NCBI RefSeq assembly: GCF_024055895.1
Contig: NZ_JAMXLE010000011.1
Span: 1 to 64,000 of the forward strand
Length of the DNA: 64,000 nucleotides
Direction of reading: 5' to 3'
Source of the DNA: Rhizobium sp. L1K21
Lineage (GTDB): Bacteria; Pseudomonadota; Alphaproteobacteria; Rhizobiales; Rhizobiaceae
The notes beneath the pieces were generated by a model, which had not been told where the DNA came from, ran no database searches, and saw only the letters and a list, made by a program, of their open reading frames with translations. The translations under genes were made by a program, and so were the position numbers. Below are positions 17,615 through 26,844 of this stretch, in pieces (the stretch's first letter is position 1; each line of letters begins with the position of its first letter).

Positions 17615-18382
17615 ATGCAAATTAAAGACAGTGTGTTCCTGATCACCGGTGCCAGCTCCGGCCTGGGTGCTGCCGTTGCCGAAATGGTTGTTGCGGTCGG
17701 CGGAAAGGCCATGATGCTCGATATCAATCAGGATGCCGGCCAGGCCGCAGCGGCCAAGCTTGGCCCGTCCGCTCGCTTTTTAAAGACTGATGTGACGAAA
17801 GAAGAGGATGGGAAGGCCGCGATCGCCGACGCGCTTTCCGCCTTTGGCCGCATCGACGTTCTGGTCAATTGCGCGGGCGTCGCGCCGGGTGAAAAGATCG
17901 TTGGACGGGAAGGCCCGCACCAGCTGGAGAGTTTTACCCGTGCCATCTCCATCAACCTGATCGGCACGTTCAATATGCTCCGGCTTGCTGCCGAGGCCAT
18001 GGCATCGAACCAGGCAGGTGAAAGCGGCGAGCGCGGCGTGATCATCAACACGGCTTCGGTCGCTGCTTTCGACGGACAGATTGGTCAGGCTGCCTATTCC
18101 GCCTCAAAAGGTGGCGTTGCCGCCATGACCCTGCCCGCTGCGCGCGAGTTGGCCCGCCACGGCATCCGGGTCATTTCCATAGCGCCAGGCATTTTCGGAA
18201 CGCCCATGCTTTTCGGGATGCCACAGGAGGTTCAAGACTCGCTTGCCGCTTCTGTTCCCTTCCCGTCTCGGCTCGGGCGTGGTGAAGAATATGCCGCGCT
18301 TGTCCGCCATATTGTCGAAAATCAGATGCTGAATGGCGAAACCATTCGCCTTGACGGTGCAATCCGTATGGCACCACGTTGA
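17615..18382 (+). CDS. SDR, 3-hydroxyacyl-CoA dehydrogenase type 2-like
   Basis: 255-residue SDR resembling HSD17B10/2-methyl-3-hydroxybutyryl-CoA dehydrogenase. The cofactor motif TGASSGLG is at 11-18, S148 and Y161/K165 form the catalytic set, and the [10 protein letters not shown] and DGAIRMAPR segments are typical of that group. I start at ATG 17615 (MQIKDSVFL); upstream in-frame ATGs lack family similarity. First gene of a three-gene operon with thiolase and acyl-CoA dehydrogenase, so it should perform the hydroxyacyl-CoA oxidation of a beta-oxidation-like path, perhaps for branched-chain substrates. Confidence 0.88.
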   Translation: MQIKDSVFLITGASSGLGAAVAEMVVAVGGKAMMLDINQDAGQAAAAKLGPSARFLKTDVTKEEDGKAAIADALSAFGRIDVLVNCAGVAPGEKIVGREGPHQLESFTRAISINLIGTFNMLRLAAEAMASNQAGESGERGVIINTASVAAFDGQIGQAAYSASKGGVAAMTLPAARELARHGIRVISIAPGIFGTPMLFGMPQEVQDSLAASVPFPSRLGRGEEYAALVRHIVENQMLNGETIRLDGAIRMAPR

Positions 18383-18401
18383 GAGCTAGCAGGAGAAACC
18401 G

Positions 18402-19592
18402 ATGAACCAGTCCGATCCCATCGTTATTGCCGGCATGGCGCGCACGCCCATGGGCGGTTTTCAGGGCGACCTTTCCGGAGCGAGCGCCCGCGAACTCGGC
18501 GCTGCCGCCATTGCCGCAGCCTTGCAGCGTGCCGATGTTGCCGCCGATCAGGTGGAAGAAGTGGTTTTTGGCTGTGTTCTTCCAGCAGGCCAGGGGCAGG
18601 CGCCTGCCCGGCAGGCAGCCCTTGGCGCGGGACTGCCACTCGGCACTTGCGCGACCACAGTCAACAAGATGTGCGGTTCTGGCATGAAGGCTGCCATGAT
18701 GGCGCACGACGCGATCATGGCGGGTTCAAGCCGGATTGTTGTTGCAGGCGGTATGGAGAGCATGACCAACGCGCCCTACCTTCTGCCCAGGGCGCGTGGC
18801 GGTTATCGGATGGGTCACGGACAGGTCATCGACCATATGTTTCTGGATGGCCTTGAAGATGCCTATGACAAGGGCCGTCTGATGGGCACCTTTGCCGAAG
18901 ATTGCGCCCAGTCTTATCAGTTCACCCGCAAAGAGCAGGACGATTACGCGATCTCATCACTGACACGTGCCCAGAACGCAATTTCGAGTGGCAGTTTCGC
19001 CGCAGAAATCACGCCTGTCACTGTAAAAGGACGCAAGGGCAGTGTCGAGGTTTCCATCGACGAGCAACCCGGCAAAGCCCAAGTCGACAAAATCCCCACG
19101 CTGAAACCTGCATTCCGTGATGGTGGAACGGTGACGGCTGCGAATTCCTCCTCGATTTCCGATGGCGCGGCGGCGCTGGTCATGATGCGGCGCTCGGAGG
19201 CAGAACGGCGTCGTCTCACCCCGCTTGCCACCATTGTGGGTCATGCCAGCCACGCGCACGAACCGAACCTCTTCCCAACAGCACCCATTCATGCCATGCG
19301 CAAACTGGCGGACAAGACAGGCTGGAACCTTGCCGATGTCGATCTTTTTGAAATCAACGAGGCTTTTGCCGTTGTTGCCATGGCAGCCATGCGCGACCTC
19401 GACCTGCCGCATGACAAGGTGAACATCCATGGTGGAGCCTGTGCGCTCGGCCACCCAATCGGCGCATCCGGCGCCCGTATCATGGTCACGCTGCTGGCCG
19501 CATTGCAGCATCACAATCTTGCCCGCGGAGTCGCCTCGGTCTGCATCGGCGGTGGTGAGGCGACCGCCATTGCAATTGAGAGGATTGCCTGA
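18402..19592 (+). CDS. Acetyl-CoA C-acyltransferase (thiolase)
   Basis: 396-residue thiolase. The acyl-accepting cysteine is C91 in [11 protein letters not shown]. The C-terminal histidine lies in [16 protein letters not shown] and the general-base cysteine is C381 in CIGGGEA. An AGGAGA Shine-Dalgarno precedes the start. It should cleave (or form) 3-ketoacyl-CoA made by the preceding SDR. Its stop overlaps the start of the acyl-CoA dehydrogenase gene. Confidence 0.92.
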   Translation: MNQSDPIVIAGMARTPMGGFQGDLSGASARELGAAAIAAALQRADVAADQVEEVVFGCVLPAGQGQAPARQAALGAGLPLGTCATTVNKMCGSGMKAAMMAHDAIMAGSSRIVVAGGMESMTNAPYLLPRARGGYRMGHGQVIDHMFLDGLEDAYDKGRLMGTFAEDCAQSYQFTRKEQDDYAISSLTRAQNAISSGSFAAEITPVTVKGRKGSVEVSIDEQPGKAQVDKIPTLKPAFRDGGTVTAANSSSISDGAAALVMMRRSEAERRRLTPLATIVGHASHAHEPNLFPTAPIHAMRKLADKTGWNLADVDLFEINEAFAVVAMAAMRDLDLPHDKVNIHGGACALGHPIGASGARIMVTLLAALQHHNLARGVASVCIGGGEATAIAIERIA

Positions 19593-20719
19593 TGATCCTG
19601 GACGAAACACAAGAACAGATCCGTGAAGCGGCCCGCAGCTTTGCCCAGGAACGGCTGGCACCTGGGGCCGCCAAACGCGACGAGGAATCGATTTTCCCTC
19701 GCGACGAACTAACCGAGATGGGCGAACTGGGCTTCCTCGGCATGCTGGTGCCGGAGGCCTATGGCGGCTCCGAGCTCGGCACTGTTTCCTATGCGCTCGC
19801 ACTGGAGGAAATCGCCGCCGGTGACGGGGCTTGTTCGACGATCCTTTCGGTGCACAGTTCCGTGGGCTGTGTGCCAATATTGCGCTTTGGTACAGAGGAG
19901 CAGAAAAAACGCTTTCTTCCGAAACTCGCAAGCGGCGAGTGGATCGGCGGCTTCGCTCTGACCGAACCGCAGGCAGGTTCGGATGCATCCGCCATCAAGA
20001 CACGCGCGCGCCGTGATGGCGACCATTACGTGATCGACGGCACGAAACAGTTCATCACATCCGGCAGAAACGGGAACGTGATCATCCTCTTTGCCGTGAC
20101 CGATCCCGATGCCGGCAAGAAGGGCATTTCTGCCTTCATCGTTCCTACAGACACACCCGGTTACAAGGTGGTGACGGTGGAAAAGAAGCTTGGTTTGCAT
20201 TCATCGGACACCTGCGCACTTGCCTTCGACGGCATGCGGATTCCAGCTGAAAATAGGCTTGGCGAAGAAGGCGAAGGCTACAAGATTGCGCTCGCAAATC
20301 TGGAAGGCGGGCGAATTGGAATTGCTGCGCAGGCCGTTGGCATGGCGCGTGCAGCATTCGAAGCCGCCCGGACCTACGCCCATGAACGCCAGGCATTCGG
20401 CAAACCGATTTTCGAGCAGCAGGCTGTTGCCTTCAAACTCGCCGACATGGCCATGCAGATTGAGGCAGCGCGCCATATGGTGCTTCATGCCGCAGCTCTA
20501 AAAGATGCAGGCCAGCCTTGCTTGACCGAGGCGTCCATGGCCAAGCTTTTTGCATCTGAAATGGCGGAAAAGGTTTGTTCCGACGCCATTCAGATTCACG
20601 GCGGCTATGGTTATCTGTCCGATTACCCGGTCGAGCGCATCTATCGCGACGTGCGAATCTGCCAAATCTATGAAGGAACCAGCGAAGTGCAGCGCCTCGT
20701 CATCGCCCGTAGCCTCTGA
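19592..20719 (+). CDS. Acyl-CoA dehydrogenase
   Basis: 375-residue flavoprotein of the acyl-CoA dehydrogenase family. Seen: [17 protein letters not shown] (FAD/substrate region), ITSGRNGNV, and the C-terminal [11 protein letters not shown], where the glutamate (E361) is the usual catalytic base of short- and medium-chain members. ATG overlaps the thiolase TGA. With the SDR and thiolase it supplies three of the four beta-oxidation steps; no hydratase is in this operon. Isoleucine or branched-chain degradation is a possible role by similarity of the trio, not proven. Confidence 0.92.
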   Translation: MILDETQEQIREAARSFAQERLAPGAAKRDEESIFPRDELTEMGELGFLGMLVPEAYGGSELGTVSYALALEEIAAGDGACSTILSVHSSVGCVPILRFGTEEQKKRFLPKLASGEWIGGFALTEPQAGSDASAIKTRARRDGDHYVIDGTKQFITSGRNGNVIILFAVTDPDAGKKGISAFIVPTDTPGYKVVTVEKKLGLHSSDTCALAFDGMRIPAENRLGEEGEGYKIALANLEGGRIGIAAQAVGMARAAFEAARTYAHERQAFGKPIFEQQAVAFKLADMAMQIEAARHMVLHAAALKDAGQPCLTEASMAKLFASEMAEKVCSDAIQIHGGYGYLSDYPVERIYRDVRICQIYEGTSEVQRLVIARSL

Positions 20720-20730
20720 GGATTCCAATG

Positions 20731-21582
20731 TCAGGCGACAAACGCCTGTGTGAGCGGATGATCGGCACTCTTCAAACCTTCGATAACATCGAAATGGTGA
20801 CGCTGAGGCTCGGCCACGAGCTTGGCGTAGATGCCTTTTCTGCCCCAAGCTTCGCGGATCAGCGCGGACTGGCGCAAAAATTCCGGACGCTCATTTGCAC
20901 CAACCCAAGCCATGAGTTGAACACCGGGTAGCGGGTCGTGCAATACAGCGCTTTCAACGACCGCCTCTTCTTCATCCAGCCTCAATTTTTCATTCATGGA
21001 ATGGAATAAGAGAGGACGAAGGTCATGCAAGCCGCTGATGGAAACGATCCGGTCAATGCGCCCTGTAATCTCAGGCGCAAGCGGTGTGTCATCGCAAACC
21101 ATGCGGGTCACCAGGTGTCCGCCGGCGGAATGGCCGCTCAAGCGGATTGGCCCATCTACCATGGCGGCAGCCACCGTAATCGCTCTTCCAATCTGTCTGG
21201 TCATTTGAGAAATGCGATAATGCGGAGCCAGCGTATAACTTGGCATGGCCACTGCAAAGCCCGCCGATAAAGGCCCCGCGGCAAATGCCGACCAACTCGA
21301 TTTGTCGAAATCCAACCAGTACCCTCCATGGACGAAAACCGCGAGGCCTTTGGGTGTGCCGGTTGGCATGAACAGGTCGAGACGCTCACGCTCATGTTCG
21401 CCATAGGCTATATCGGTTTGGCCTTGCGCAGCAGTGCGAAAGTCTGATGCCTCGTCATCCCAGCGCGCGGGATAGCGCACGGCCTCGTCGATATATGCGC
21501 CATTGGAAAATGCGTCTTCCCAATCGATCACCTTGCTGCTTTCCAAAACCGCCCCCCAATCCGCGATAGGTTGTTTAGGCAT
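20731..21582 (-). CDS. Kynurenine formamidase, alpha/beta-hydrolase (animal AFMID) type
   Basis: 283-residue alpha/beta hydrolase. HGGYW (85-89) is the oxyanion motif characteristic of animal and yeast arylformamidases, the nucleophile is S152 in GHSAGG, and a histidine near 259 (QRHHFDV) completes the triad; the acid appears to be in GANERPEF. It should hydrolyse N-formylkynurenine to kynurenine, between KynA and KynU encoded next door. It is unrelated to the usual bacterial metal-dependent KynB. Divergent from the MarR-kynA-kynU operon with a shared palindrome. Confidence 0.85.
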   Translation of the reverse strand: MPKQPIADWGAVLESSKVIDWEDAFSNGAYIDEAVRYPARWDDEASDFRTAAQGQTDIAYGEHERERLDLFMPTGTPKGLAVFVHGGYWLDFDKSSWSAFAAGPLSAGFAVAMPSYTLAPHYRISQMTRQIGRAITVAAAMVDGPIRLSGHSAGGHLVTRMVCDDTPLAPEITGRIDRIVSISGLHDLRPLLFHSMNEKLRLDEEEAVVESAVLHDPLPGVQLMAWVGANERPEFLRQSALIREAWGRKGIYAKLVAEPQRHHFDVIEGLKSADHPLTQAFVA

Positions 21583-21603
21583 TTAAATATAAAGCTCAAA
21601 ATA

Positions 21604-21615
21604 TTCAAGCTTGAA
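21604..21615. promoter_or_regulatory. 12-bp palindrome in the kynurenine control region
   Basis: TTCAAGCTTGAA, perfect and flanked by AT-rich DNA, 22 bp before the formamidase start and just before the MarR gene. Placement suggests an operator for the adjacent MarR regulator controlling both directions. Confidence 0.55.
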
Positions 21616-21673
21616 ATATATAATGGGAGCGATTATGAATTGCGGCTCGCGTGATAGCGTGGCGGAGGCAAAT

Positions 21674-22162
21674 ATGAATCCCAAACAGGCAGACGGAGAA
21701 GGCAGCGAAGCGCTTTCCAAAGAGCGTCTTCATCTCTGGCAGAAGCTGTTGAAAGCCAGCGGGCTCATCAAGGAAGAGCTTCGCCGCCGCTTGCGGGCTG
21801 AATGCAACTCCACCCTGCCCCGGTTCGACGTCATGTCAGCGCTCGCCGAACGCCCGGAAGGTATGATGATGAGCGAGATTTCAACTCTGCTTCGTGTGTC
21901 GAACGGCAATATTACCGGCATTATCGACAAGCTGGCTGAAGATGAGCTGGTCATGCGCTTTGCCGTTCCGGGGGACCGTCGTGCGCAGAAAATCCGGCTG
22001 ACTGGCAAAGGCCTATCAGTTTTTGCCGATATCGCCGCCCACCATGAAGCCTGGATCAACGACATTCTCGGCCGCCTGAACGCCGATGATATCGAAGGTA
22101 TCATCCGGCGTATCGATTATCTGACCCATGCTCTGGAAGACGAAACAGAAGGTGTGAAATGA
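21674..22162 (+). CDS. MarR-family regulator of the kynurenine genes
   Basis: About 162-residue winged-helix protein; MMSEISTLLRVSNGNITGII is the recognition helix region and PGDRRAQKIRLTGKG the wing. I use ATG 21674 because GGAGG lies five bases before it; ATG 21635, also with a good GGGAG, would add 13 residues. Its stop overlaps kynA (ATGA), so regulator and pathway are co-expressed. Known kynurenine regulators (KynR) in other bacteria are Lrp/AsnC type, so a MarR here is a different solution. Ligand probably kynurenine or anthranilate (inferred). Confidence 0.87.
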   Translation: MNPKQADGEGSEALSKERLHLWQKLLKASGLIKEELRRRLRAECNSTLPRFDVMSALAERPEGMMMSEISTLLRVSNGNITGIIDKLAEDELVMRFAVPGDRRAQKIRLTGKGLSVFADIAAHHEAWINDILGRLNADDIEGIIRRIDYLTHALEDETEGVK

Positions 22163-22998
22163 GTTCTGAAGCCTATGATCCCGGTTCCGAAGGTGCCCGG
22201 ATGAATTTCTCCGACGCCATGTCCTACGGCGACTATCTGGGTCTTGAAGGTTTGCTCTCCGTTCAGCACCCCAAGACGGAGACACATGATGAAATGCTCT
22301 TCATCATTCAGCATCAGACCAGCGAATTGTGGATGAAACTGGCCATTCACGAGCTGAAGGCCGCGCGCACTGCACTGAAACGCGGTGAGATCGCGCCAAT
22401 GTTCAAGATGCTCGCTCGCGTGAGCCGGATTTTCGAACAGCTAAACAGCGCCTGGGATGTGCTGCGCACCATGACACCAGCGGATTACACACGGTTTCGC
22501 GAAGCACTTGGCCCCTCCTCCGGCTTTCAGTCTTACCAGTACCGGATGATCGAATATGTGTTGGGCAATCGCAACCCCAACCTCCTGAAGCCACACGAGC
22601 ACCGGCCTGACATTCATCGGATGCTCAGCGAAGAGCTGGATCGTCCGAGCTTTTATGACGACGTCGTCCATTTTCTGTTTACGAGCATTGATGGACCCGG
22701 TGCGGCAGTTCCAGAACCGCAACTGCGCACGCCTCACTCTGCCAAGCCGGAAATTCAGGCCAAATGGAAGCTTGTGTACGAGAATATCGAAACATACTGG
22801 ACGCTTTATGAACTGGCCGAGAAGCTTGTCGATCTGGAAGACTATTTCCGCAGGTGGCGGTTCAACCATGTAACCACGGTCGAGCGTGTCATCGGCTTCA
22901 AGCGCGGCACCGGCGGCACTGCAGGTGTTGAATACTTGCGCCGCATGCTCGGCGTCGAACTCTTCCCTGAACTCTGGCACTTGCGTGGAGAACTCTGA
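22159..22998 (+). CDS. kynA: Tryptophan 2,3-dioxygenase
   Basis: 279-residue heme enzyme converting L-tryptophan to N-formylkynurenine. Family segments are IIQHQTSELWMKLAIHEL (distal pocket), SGFQSYQYR with the substrate-binding arginine, and NHVTTVERVIGFKRGTGGTA containing the proximal heme histidine and the substrate-contacting threonine. Overlaps the MarR gene upstream and is 2 bp from kynU. Confidence 0.95.
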   Translation: MSSEAYDPGSEGARMNFSDAMSYGDYLGLEGLLSVQHPKTETHDEMLFIIQHQTSELWMKLAIHELKAARTALKRGEIAPMFKMLARVSRIFEQLNSAWDVLRTMTPADYTRFREALGPSSGFQSYQYRMIEYVLGNRNPNLLKPHEHRPDIHRMLSEELDRPSFYDDVVHFLFTSIDGPGAAVPEPQLRTPHSAKPEIQAKWKLVYENIETYWTLYELAEKLVDLEDYFRRWRFNHVTTVERVIGFKRGTGGTAGVEYLRRMLGVELFPELWHLRGEL

Positions 22999-23000
22999 TC

Positions 23001-24194
23001 ATGACTGCTACCCTGCCCCGCAAAGCTCACTTCGATATCCCAGCCGGCGTTATCTATCTTGATGGCAATTCGCTTGGCCCACTGCCCAAAGGCGCAGCAG
23101 AGCGCGCTGCCCATGTCATCCAGTCCGAATGGGGCAACGAACTGATCCGCGCCTGGAATTCAGCCGACTGGATTTCTCTGCCCAAGCGTGTCGGCGACCG
23201 GATCGGCAAGCTGATCGGTGCGCCGGAAGGCTCGGTGGCCACCGGCGATACCCTGTCGATCAAGGTTTACCAGGCCCTTGCGGCAGCCTTGAAGATGCGT
23301 CCGGATCGCAAGGTGATCCTCTCGGACAGCGGAAATTTCCCAACTGATCTCTATATGGCGCAGGGGCTAATCAGAACGATTGACCGCGACTACGAACTAC
23401 GGGTTGTGAAGCCCGAAGAGATTTCGCAAGCGATATCGGGAGACCTTGCCGCCGTCATGCTCACGCAGGTGGATTTCCGCAGCGCGCGTATGCATGACAT
23501 GAATGCAATCACAAAACGTGCGCACGACGCAGGCGCCGTCATGATCTGGGATCTTGCACATAGCGCCGGTGCAGTCCCCGTTGATCTGGCAGCATCGAAG
23601 GCCGAATTTGCGGTCGGCTGCACCTATAAATATCTCAACGGCGGCCCCGGCGCGCCCGCCTTCATCTATGCGCGTCCTGATATCGTCGAAGCGATTGAGC
23701 CAGCACTTGCGGGCTGGATGGGCCATGATGCACCCTTTGCGATGGAACTTGGTTATCGTCCGTCCATGTCAACAGAGCGTTTGCGTGTGGGGACGCCGCC
23801 CATTGTACAGCTTTCCATTCTGGATGCTGCACTCGATGCTTGGGAGGGTGTCGAAATGGCCGATATCCGTTCGGCCTCTGTTGCGCTCTGCGAACGATTC
23901 ATTCAGGAAGTCGAAAGCCGCTGCCCAGCCTTGAAACTTGCGTCTCCCCGCAATCCAGACGAACGCGGCTCACAGGTCTCCTTTTCCTTTGACCATGGCT
24001 ATGCGGCGATGCAAGCTTTGATCGATCACGGCGTTATCGGCGATTTCCGTTCTCCCGACATCATGCGCTTCGGGTTCACACCGCTCTATCTCGACGAAGA
24101 GGAGGTGGCCCGCGCCGCAGAAATTCTCGAGAAAATCATAACTGATGAACTTTGGCGCGATGCCAGATACCAAACCCGATCCCGCGTGACGTAG
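23001..24194 (+). CDS. kynU: Kynureninase
   Basis: 397-residue PLP enzyme that splits kynurenine into anthranilate and alanine. Seen: LDGNSLGPLPK, SDSGNFPTDLYMAQGL, DLAHSAGAVPVDL and the Schiff-base lysine K210 in GCTYKYLNGGPGAPAF. With kynA and the formamidase it completes tryptophan to anthranilate. No anthranilate dioxygenase or quinolinate genes occur in the window, so the anthranilate fate lies elsewhere. Confidence 0.95.
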   Translation: MTATLPRKAHFDIPAGVIYLDGNSLGPLPKGAAERAAHVIQSEWGNELIRAWNSADWISLPKRVGDRIGKLIGAPEGSVATGDTLSIKVYQALAAALKMRPDRKVILSDSGNFPTDLYMAQGLIRTIDRDYELRVVKPEEISQAISGDLAAVMLTQVDFRSARMHDMNAITKRAHDAGAVMIWDLAHSAGAVPVDLAASKAEFAVGCTYKYLNGGPGAPAFIYARPDIVEAIEPALAGWMGHDAPFAMELGYRPSMSTERLRVGTPPIVQLSILDAALDAWEGVEMADIRSASVALCERFIQEVESRCPALKLASPRNPDERGSQVSFSFDHGYAAMQALIDHGVIGDFRSPDIMRFGFTPLYLDEEEVARAAEILEKIITDELWRDARYQTRSRVT

Positions 24195-24229
24195 CGGCTG
24201 GAAACACTATCGACCTGCCGGGCTAGATA

Positions 24230-24466
24230 TTAAAAGGCGTGGAACGTGATTGTGGTCAGCGTCCGTTCAATGCCTGGAATATCGCCAAAGACATCGCTGA
24301 CGTAGCGCCCGATATCCATGTCTTGCGGCACATAGAACTTTGCCAGCAAATCATAGTCGCCGCTTGTGGAATAGATTTCCGATGCGACTTCCTTTTCATA
24401 AAGCGTGTCGGCAACATCATAGGTTTTTCCAACGCTGCAGCGGACCTGGACAAATATGCACTTCAT
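24230..24466 (-). CDS. Stand-alone Lrp/AsnC ligand-binding (RAM) domain protein
   Basis: 78 residues consisting only of a RAM domain (MKCIFVQVRCSVGKTYDVAD to the end), with no helix-turn-helix. Start chosen at ATG 24466, after which the domain begins at once; in-frame upstream codons have no similarity. Such proteins may bind amino acids or modulate full-length Lrp partners. Its place next to kynU suggests a link to tryptophan or kynurenine sensing, but that is inference. Convergent with kynU. Confidence 0.78.
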   Translation of the reverse strand: MKCIFVQVRCSVGKTYDVADTLYEKEVASEIYSTSGDYDLLAKFYVPQDMDIGRYVSDVFGDIPGIERTLTTITFHAF

Positions 24467-24561
24467 AGGAACTCCATTCGCGATTTCAAAAGGCGTCAGC
24501 GCCGCATGAGAAGACCGCCTGTTGGTTAGCGCTATGCCTGAAAGAAAGCAACATTGCGTTC

Positions 24562-25125
24562 TCAAGATGAAACATCAGCCGCATCCGCTGCAAGCGGACG
24601 CTGTTTCAACGCGCTGGCAATATCGTCGTCAATGGGTGTTGCGAAGCTTTTTACGATAAAACCGAGTGTCGTGTAGAAGCCGACGGTTGCAATCAGATCG
24701 AACAAGCCCTCTTTGCCGACCAGACCCACCACAGCTTGAATGCTTGCCTCGCTCATCTGATGGTTTTCAGTCAGTTCGTCGACGGCGCGGGAGAGAACCC
24801 TATCATCTTCTGCCATGGTGTCGAGGCTGCCAGCAATGGATAAAATCCGTCTGTCCGACATGCCACAGGCACGTGCGCGAACCACATGATGAGACCACTC
24901 ATAATCCGACTTCAACCTGGTTCCGGTTCGCAGAATGACGACTTCTGAAAATTGCTGCCCCAAGACAGTATCTTTGACAACATGCTCTCGCAGTGGCGCC
25001 CAGGCGGCCATCAGTGCTGGATGGTGGGCCATCGTGCGATAAATGTTCAGTTTATGCATGAATTCCTGATTGAACGCCGCGTCTTCGGAGGGCCACTCTT
25101 CGTCCTGAATTGGCTGAAATTGCAC
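24562..25125 (-). CDS. Carboxymuconolactone decarboxylase/AhpD-like protein
   Basis: 187 residues with a CMD-like core (about 40-130): YEWSHHVVRARACGMSDRRI holds the usual active-site segment, with one Cys and two His. I choose GTG 25125, preceded by GGAAGGA at good spacing; a longer ORF extends to 25209. Such proteins are decarboxylases, peroxidase-like oxidoreductases or of unknown activity. It is divergent from an aldehyde dehydrogenase of the coniferyl type, suggesting a shared aromatic or lignin-derived substrate path. The 5' region holds a CGAACG-N2-CGTTCG palindrome. Confidence 0.72.
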   Translation of the reverse strand: MQFQPIQDEEWPSEDAAFNQEFMHKLNIYRTMAHHPALMAAWAPLREHVVKDTVLGQQFSEVVILRTGTRLKSDYEWSHHVVRARACGMSDRRILSIAGSLDTMAEDDRVLSRAVDELTENHQMSEASIQAVVGLVGKEGLFDLIATVGFYTTLGFIVKSFATPIDDDIASALKQRPLAADAADVSS

Positions 25126-25161
25126 TGTTTCGTTCCTTCCTATGCTTCTCTTTAGCAGATG

Positions 25162-25175
25162 CGAACGAGCGTTCG
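25162..25175. promoter_or_regulatory. Palindrome CGAACG-AG-CGTTCG before the CMD-like gene
   Basis: A perfect 6+6 dyad with 2-bp spacer, 37 bp upstream of the GTG start of the CMD-like gene. It is typical of TetR-family operators, but no TetR gene is adjacent. Confidence 0.5.
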
Positions 25176-25266
25176 AATTCCGCCATCTTGACGCCGATGC
25201 TCGAGTCAAAAGCGATCAAGCGCAAGTCAAAATACGCTGTTTTATGGGATATGTGATTTCAGCTTT

Positions 25267-25285
25267 ATCTGACACATTGTCAGAT
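25267..25285. promoter_or_regulatory. Inverted repeat ATCTGACA-N3-TGTCAGAT before the aldehyde dehydrogenase
   Basis: A perfect 8+8 dyad with 3-bp spacer, about 100 bp before the aldehyde dehydrogenase start. Its sequence differs from the palindrome at 25162-25175, so a second regulator probably acts here. Confidence 0.55.
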
Positions 25286-25383
25286 TTAAAAAATGATCTA
25301 TCTTATGTTGAAAGACAACACCGTTGGGGACAACATGACTGAAGTCCAGCAACCCTGGCCTCACGCTTTTTGGGAGAAAAGGC

Positions 25384-26787
25384 ATGGATAGACAAGCCGA
25401 TACGGCTGAGCAGATTTTGGCGCGCCAGCGCGCAGCGTTCCAGGAAGACATTTACCCTCCCTATGAGGTGCGAATGGAGCGGCTGTCGCGTATTGGAAAA
25501 TTGCTCGATGAGCAGAGCGACACATTGTGCGAGGCGATCGCCGAGGATTTTGGAAACCGTTCGCATTATGAAACAAAGCTTCTGGAAATAGCACCTCTGA
25601 AGAGCGAACTTCGCCACGCGAAGTCTCATCTGCGCAAGTGGATGCGGCCTTCACGGAGGGGCCGCTCCATCGAATTCTTGCAGATGTCCAATTGGGTGCA
25701 ATATCAGCCTCTTGGTGTTGTTGGCATCATGGTGCCGTGGAACTATCCACTCATCCTCGCGCTTGGTCCGCTCATCGATGTCCTGGCGGCGGGCAACCGG
25801 GCGATGATCAAGCCATCCGAATTGCTGCCGGCAACATCGGCTTTGCTGGCGCGGCTGATTGCGCAATATTTTCCACCCGAAGAGGCAACGGTCATCGAGG
25901 GTGGCGTGGATATCGCCGAGATGTTTTCCGCCCTGCCCTTCGATCACCTTATCTTCACCGGTTCAACAGCGGTCGGAAAGAAGGTCATGGCCGCGGCGGC
26001 AGCCAATCTCACGCCGCTTACCCTGGAATTGGGCGGCAAATCACCGACGATTGTCGCTCCAGATTACCCGGTCGAGAAAGCGGCAAGAGACATAGCCTTC
26101 GGAAAGTTGATGAATGCCGGTCAGACTTGCATTGCGCCCGATTATGTTCTGGTTGAGCGCAAAAAGATGGACGCCCTGAAGCAGGCCCTCTTAAAGCAGG
26201 TCGACGCGCTTTACCCGCAGAACACAGCATCACAGCAATATACAAGTCTGGTCGGTGAGCGCTCTTTTGAGCGGCTCAAACAGGGTCTTGCGGAATTGCA
26301 GACGCGCAATACGGAGGTGATAGCGGCGGCTATTTCGACCACAGAAACAGGTTTCAATATGGTACCTACTCTCGTGATCGATCCACCACCCGACTGCCGG
26401 TTAATGGAAGAGGAAATCTTTGGACCCATATTGCCACTCGTGCCCTACGACACATTGCAAGAGGCAATCGCCTTCGTTCAGGCGCGGCCGCGGCCGCTGG
26501 CGCTTTACATTTTCACCAACGACAGATCGGCAGAAGACGAGGTGCTGAAGGGTACGATTTCGGGAAATGTTACCATAAACGGAACCCTGCTTCACATCGC
26601 TCAGTCCGAGCTGCCCTTTGGCGGCGTTGGCCCGAGCGGCATCGGAGCCTACCACGGCTACGACGGTTTCAAGCGATTTTCGCATGCGCGCGGGATCGCA
26701 AAGGTAAGGTTTTTCAATCCTGCAGTCTTGGCCATGCCACCTTACGGAAAGATCGCAAATCTATTGGGACGTTTCATGAGCCGTTGA
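25384..26787 (+). CDS. Aldehyde dehydrogenase, coniferyl aldehyde type
   Basis: 467-residue NAD(P)-dependent aldehyde dehydrogenase, nearest to coniferyl-aldehyde and fatty/aryl aldehyde dehydrogenases: short, with the motif order VGIMVPWNYPL, FTGSTAVGKKV, catalytic E215 (LELGGKSP) and catalytic C249 (NAGQTCIAPDYVLV), and a hydrophobic basic C-terminus. It would oxidise an aromatic or long-chain aldehyde to the acid. The start has AAAAGG just before the ATG. No other lignin genes are seen besides the divergent CMD-like gene. Confidence 0.85.
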   Translation: MDRQADTAEQILARQRAAFQEDIYPPYEVRMERLSRIGKLLDEQSDTLCEAIAEDFGNRSHYETKLLEIAPLKSELRHAKSHLRKWMRPSRRGRSIEFLQMSNWVQYQPLGVVGIMVPWNYPLILALGPLIDVLAAGNRAMIKPSELLPATSALLARLIAQYFPPEEATVIEGGVDIAEMFSALPFDHLIFTGSTAVGKKVMAAAAANLTPLTLELGGKSPTIVAPDYPVEKAARDIAFGKLMNAGQTCIAPDYVLVERKKMDALKQALLKQVDALYPQNTASQQYTSLVGERSFERLKQGLAELQTRNTEVIAAAISTTETGFNMVPTLVIDPPPDCRLMEEEIFGPILPLVPYDTLQEAIAFVQARPRPLALYIFTNDRSAEDEVLKGTISGNVTINGTLLHIAQSELPFGGVGPSGIGAYHGYDGFKRFSHARGIAKVRFFNPAVLAMPPYGKIANLLGRFMSR

Positions 26788-26810
26788 CAGATCGCTTATG
26801 GCTGTCAACG
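26782..26810. terminator. Hairpin between convergent genes
   Basis: CGTTGACAG and CTGTCAACG form a 9-bp stem with an 11-base loop. It includes the aldehyde dehydrogenase stop codon and lies before the convergent LysM gene end. No clear T-run on either side, so termination is only likely. Confidence 0.45.
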
Positions 26811-26844
26811 CGCTCTCAGGGCGTGCCGCGTGGACAAATACACA

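Noticed and set aside
18957-19988. 343-codon minus-strand frame across thiolase and acyl-CoA dehydrogenase
   Set aside because: It covers two well-supported genes on the other strand and has no domain similarity.
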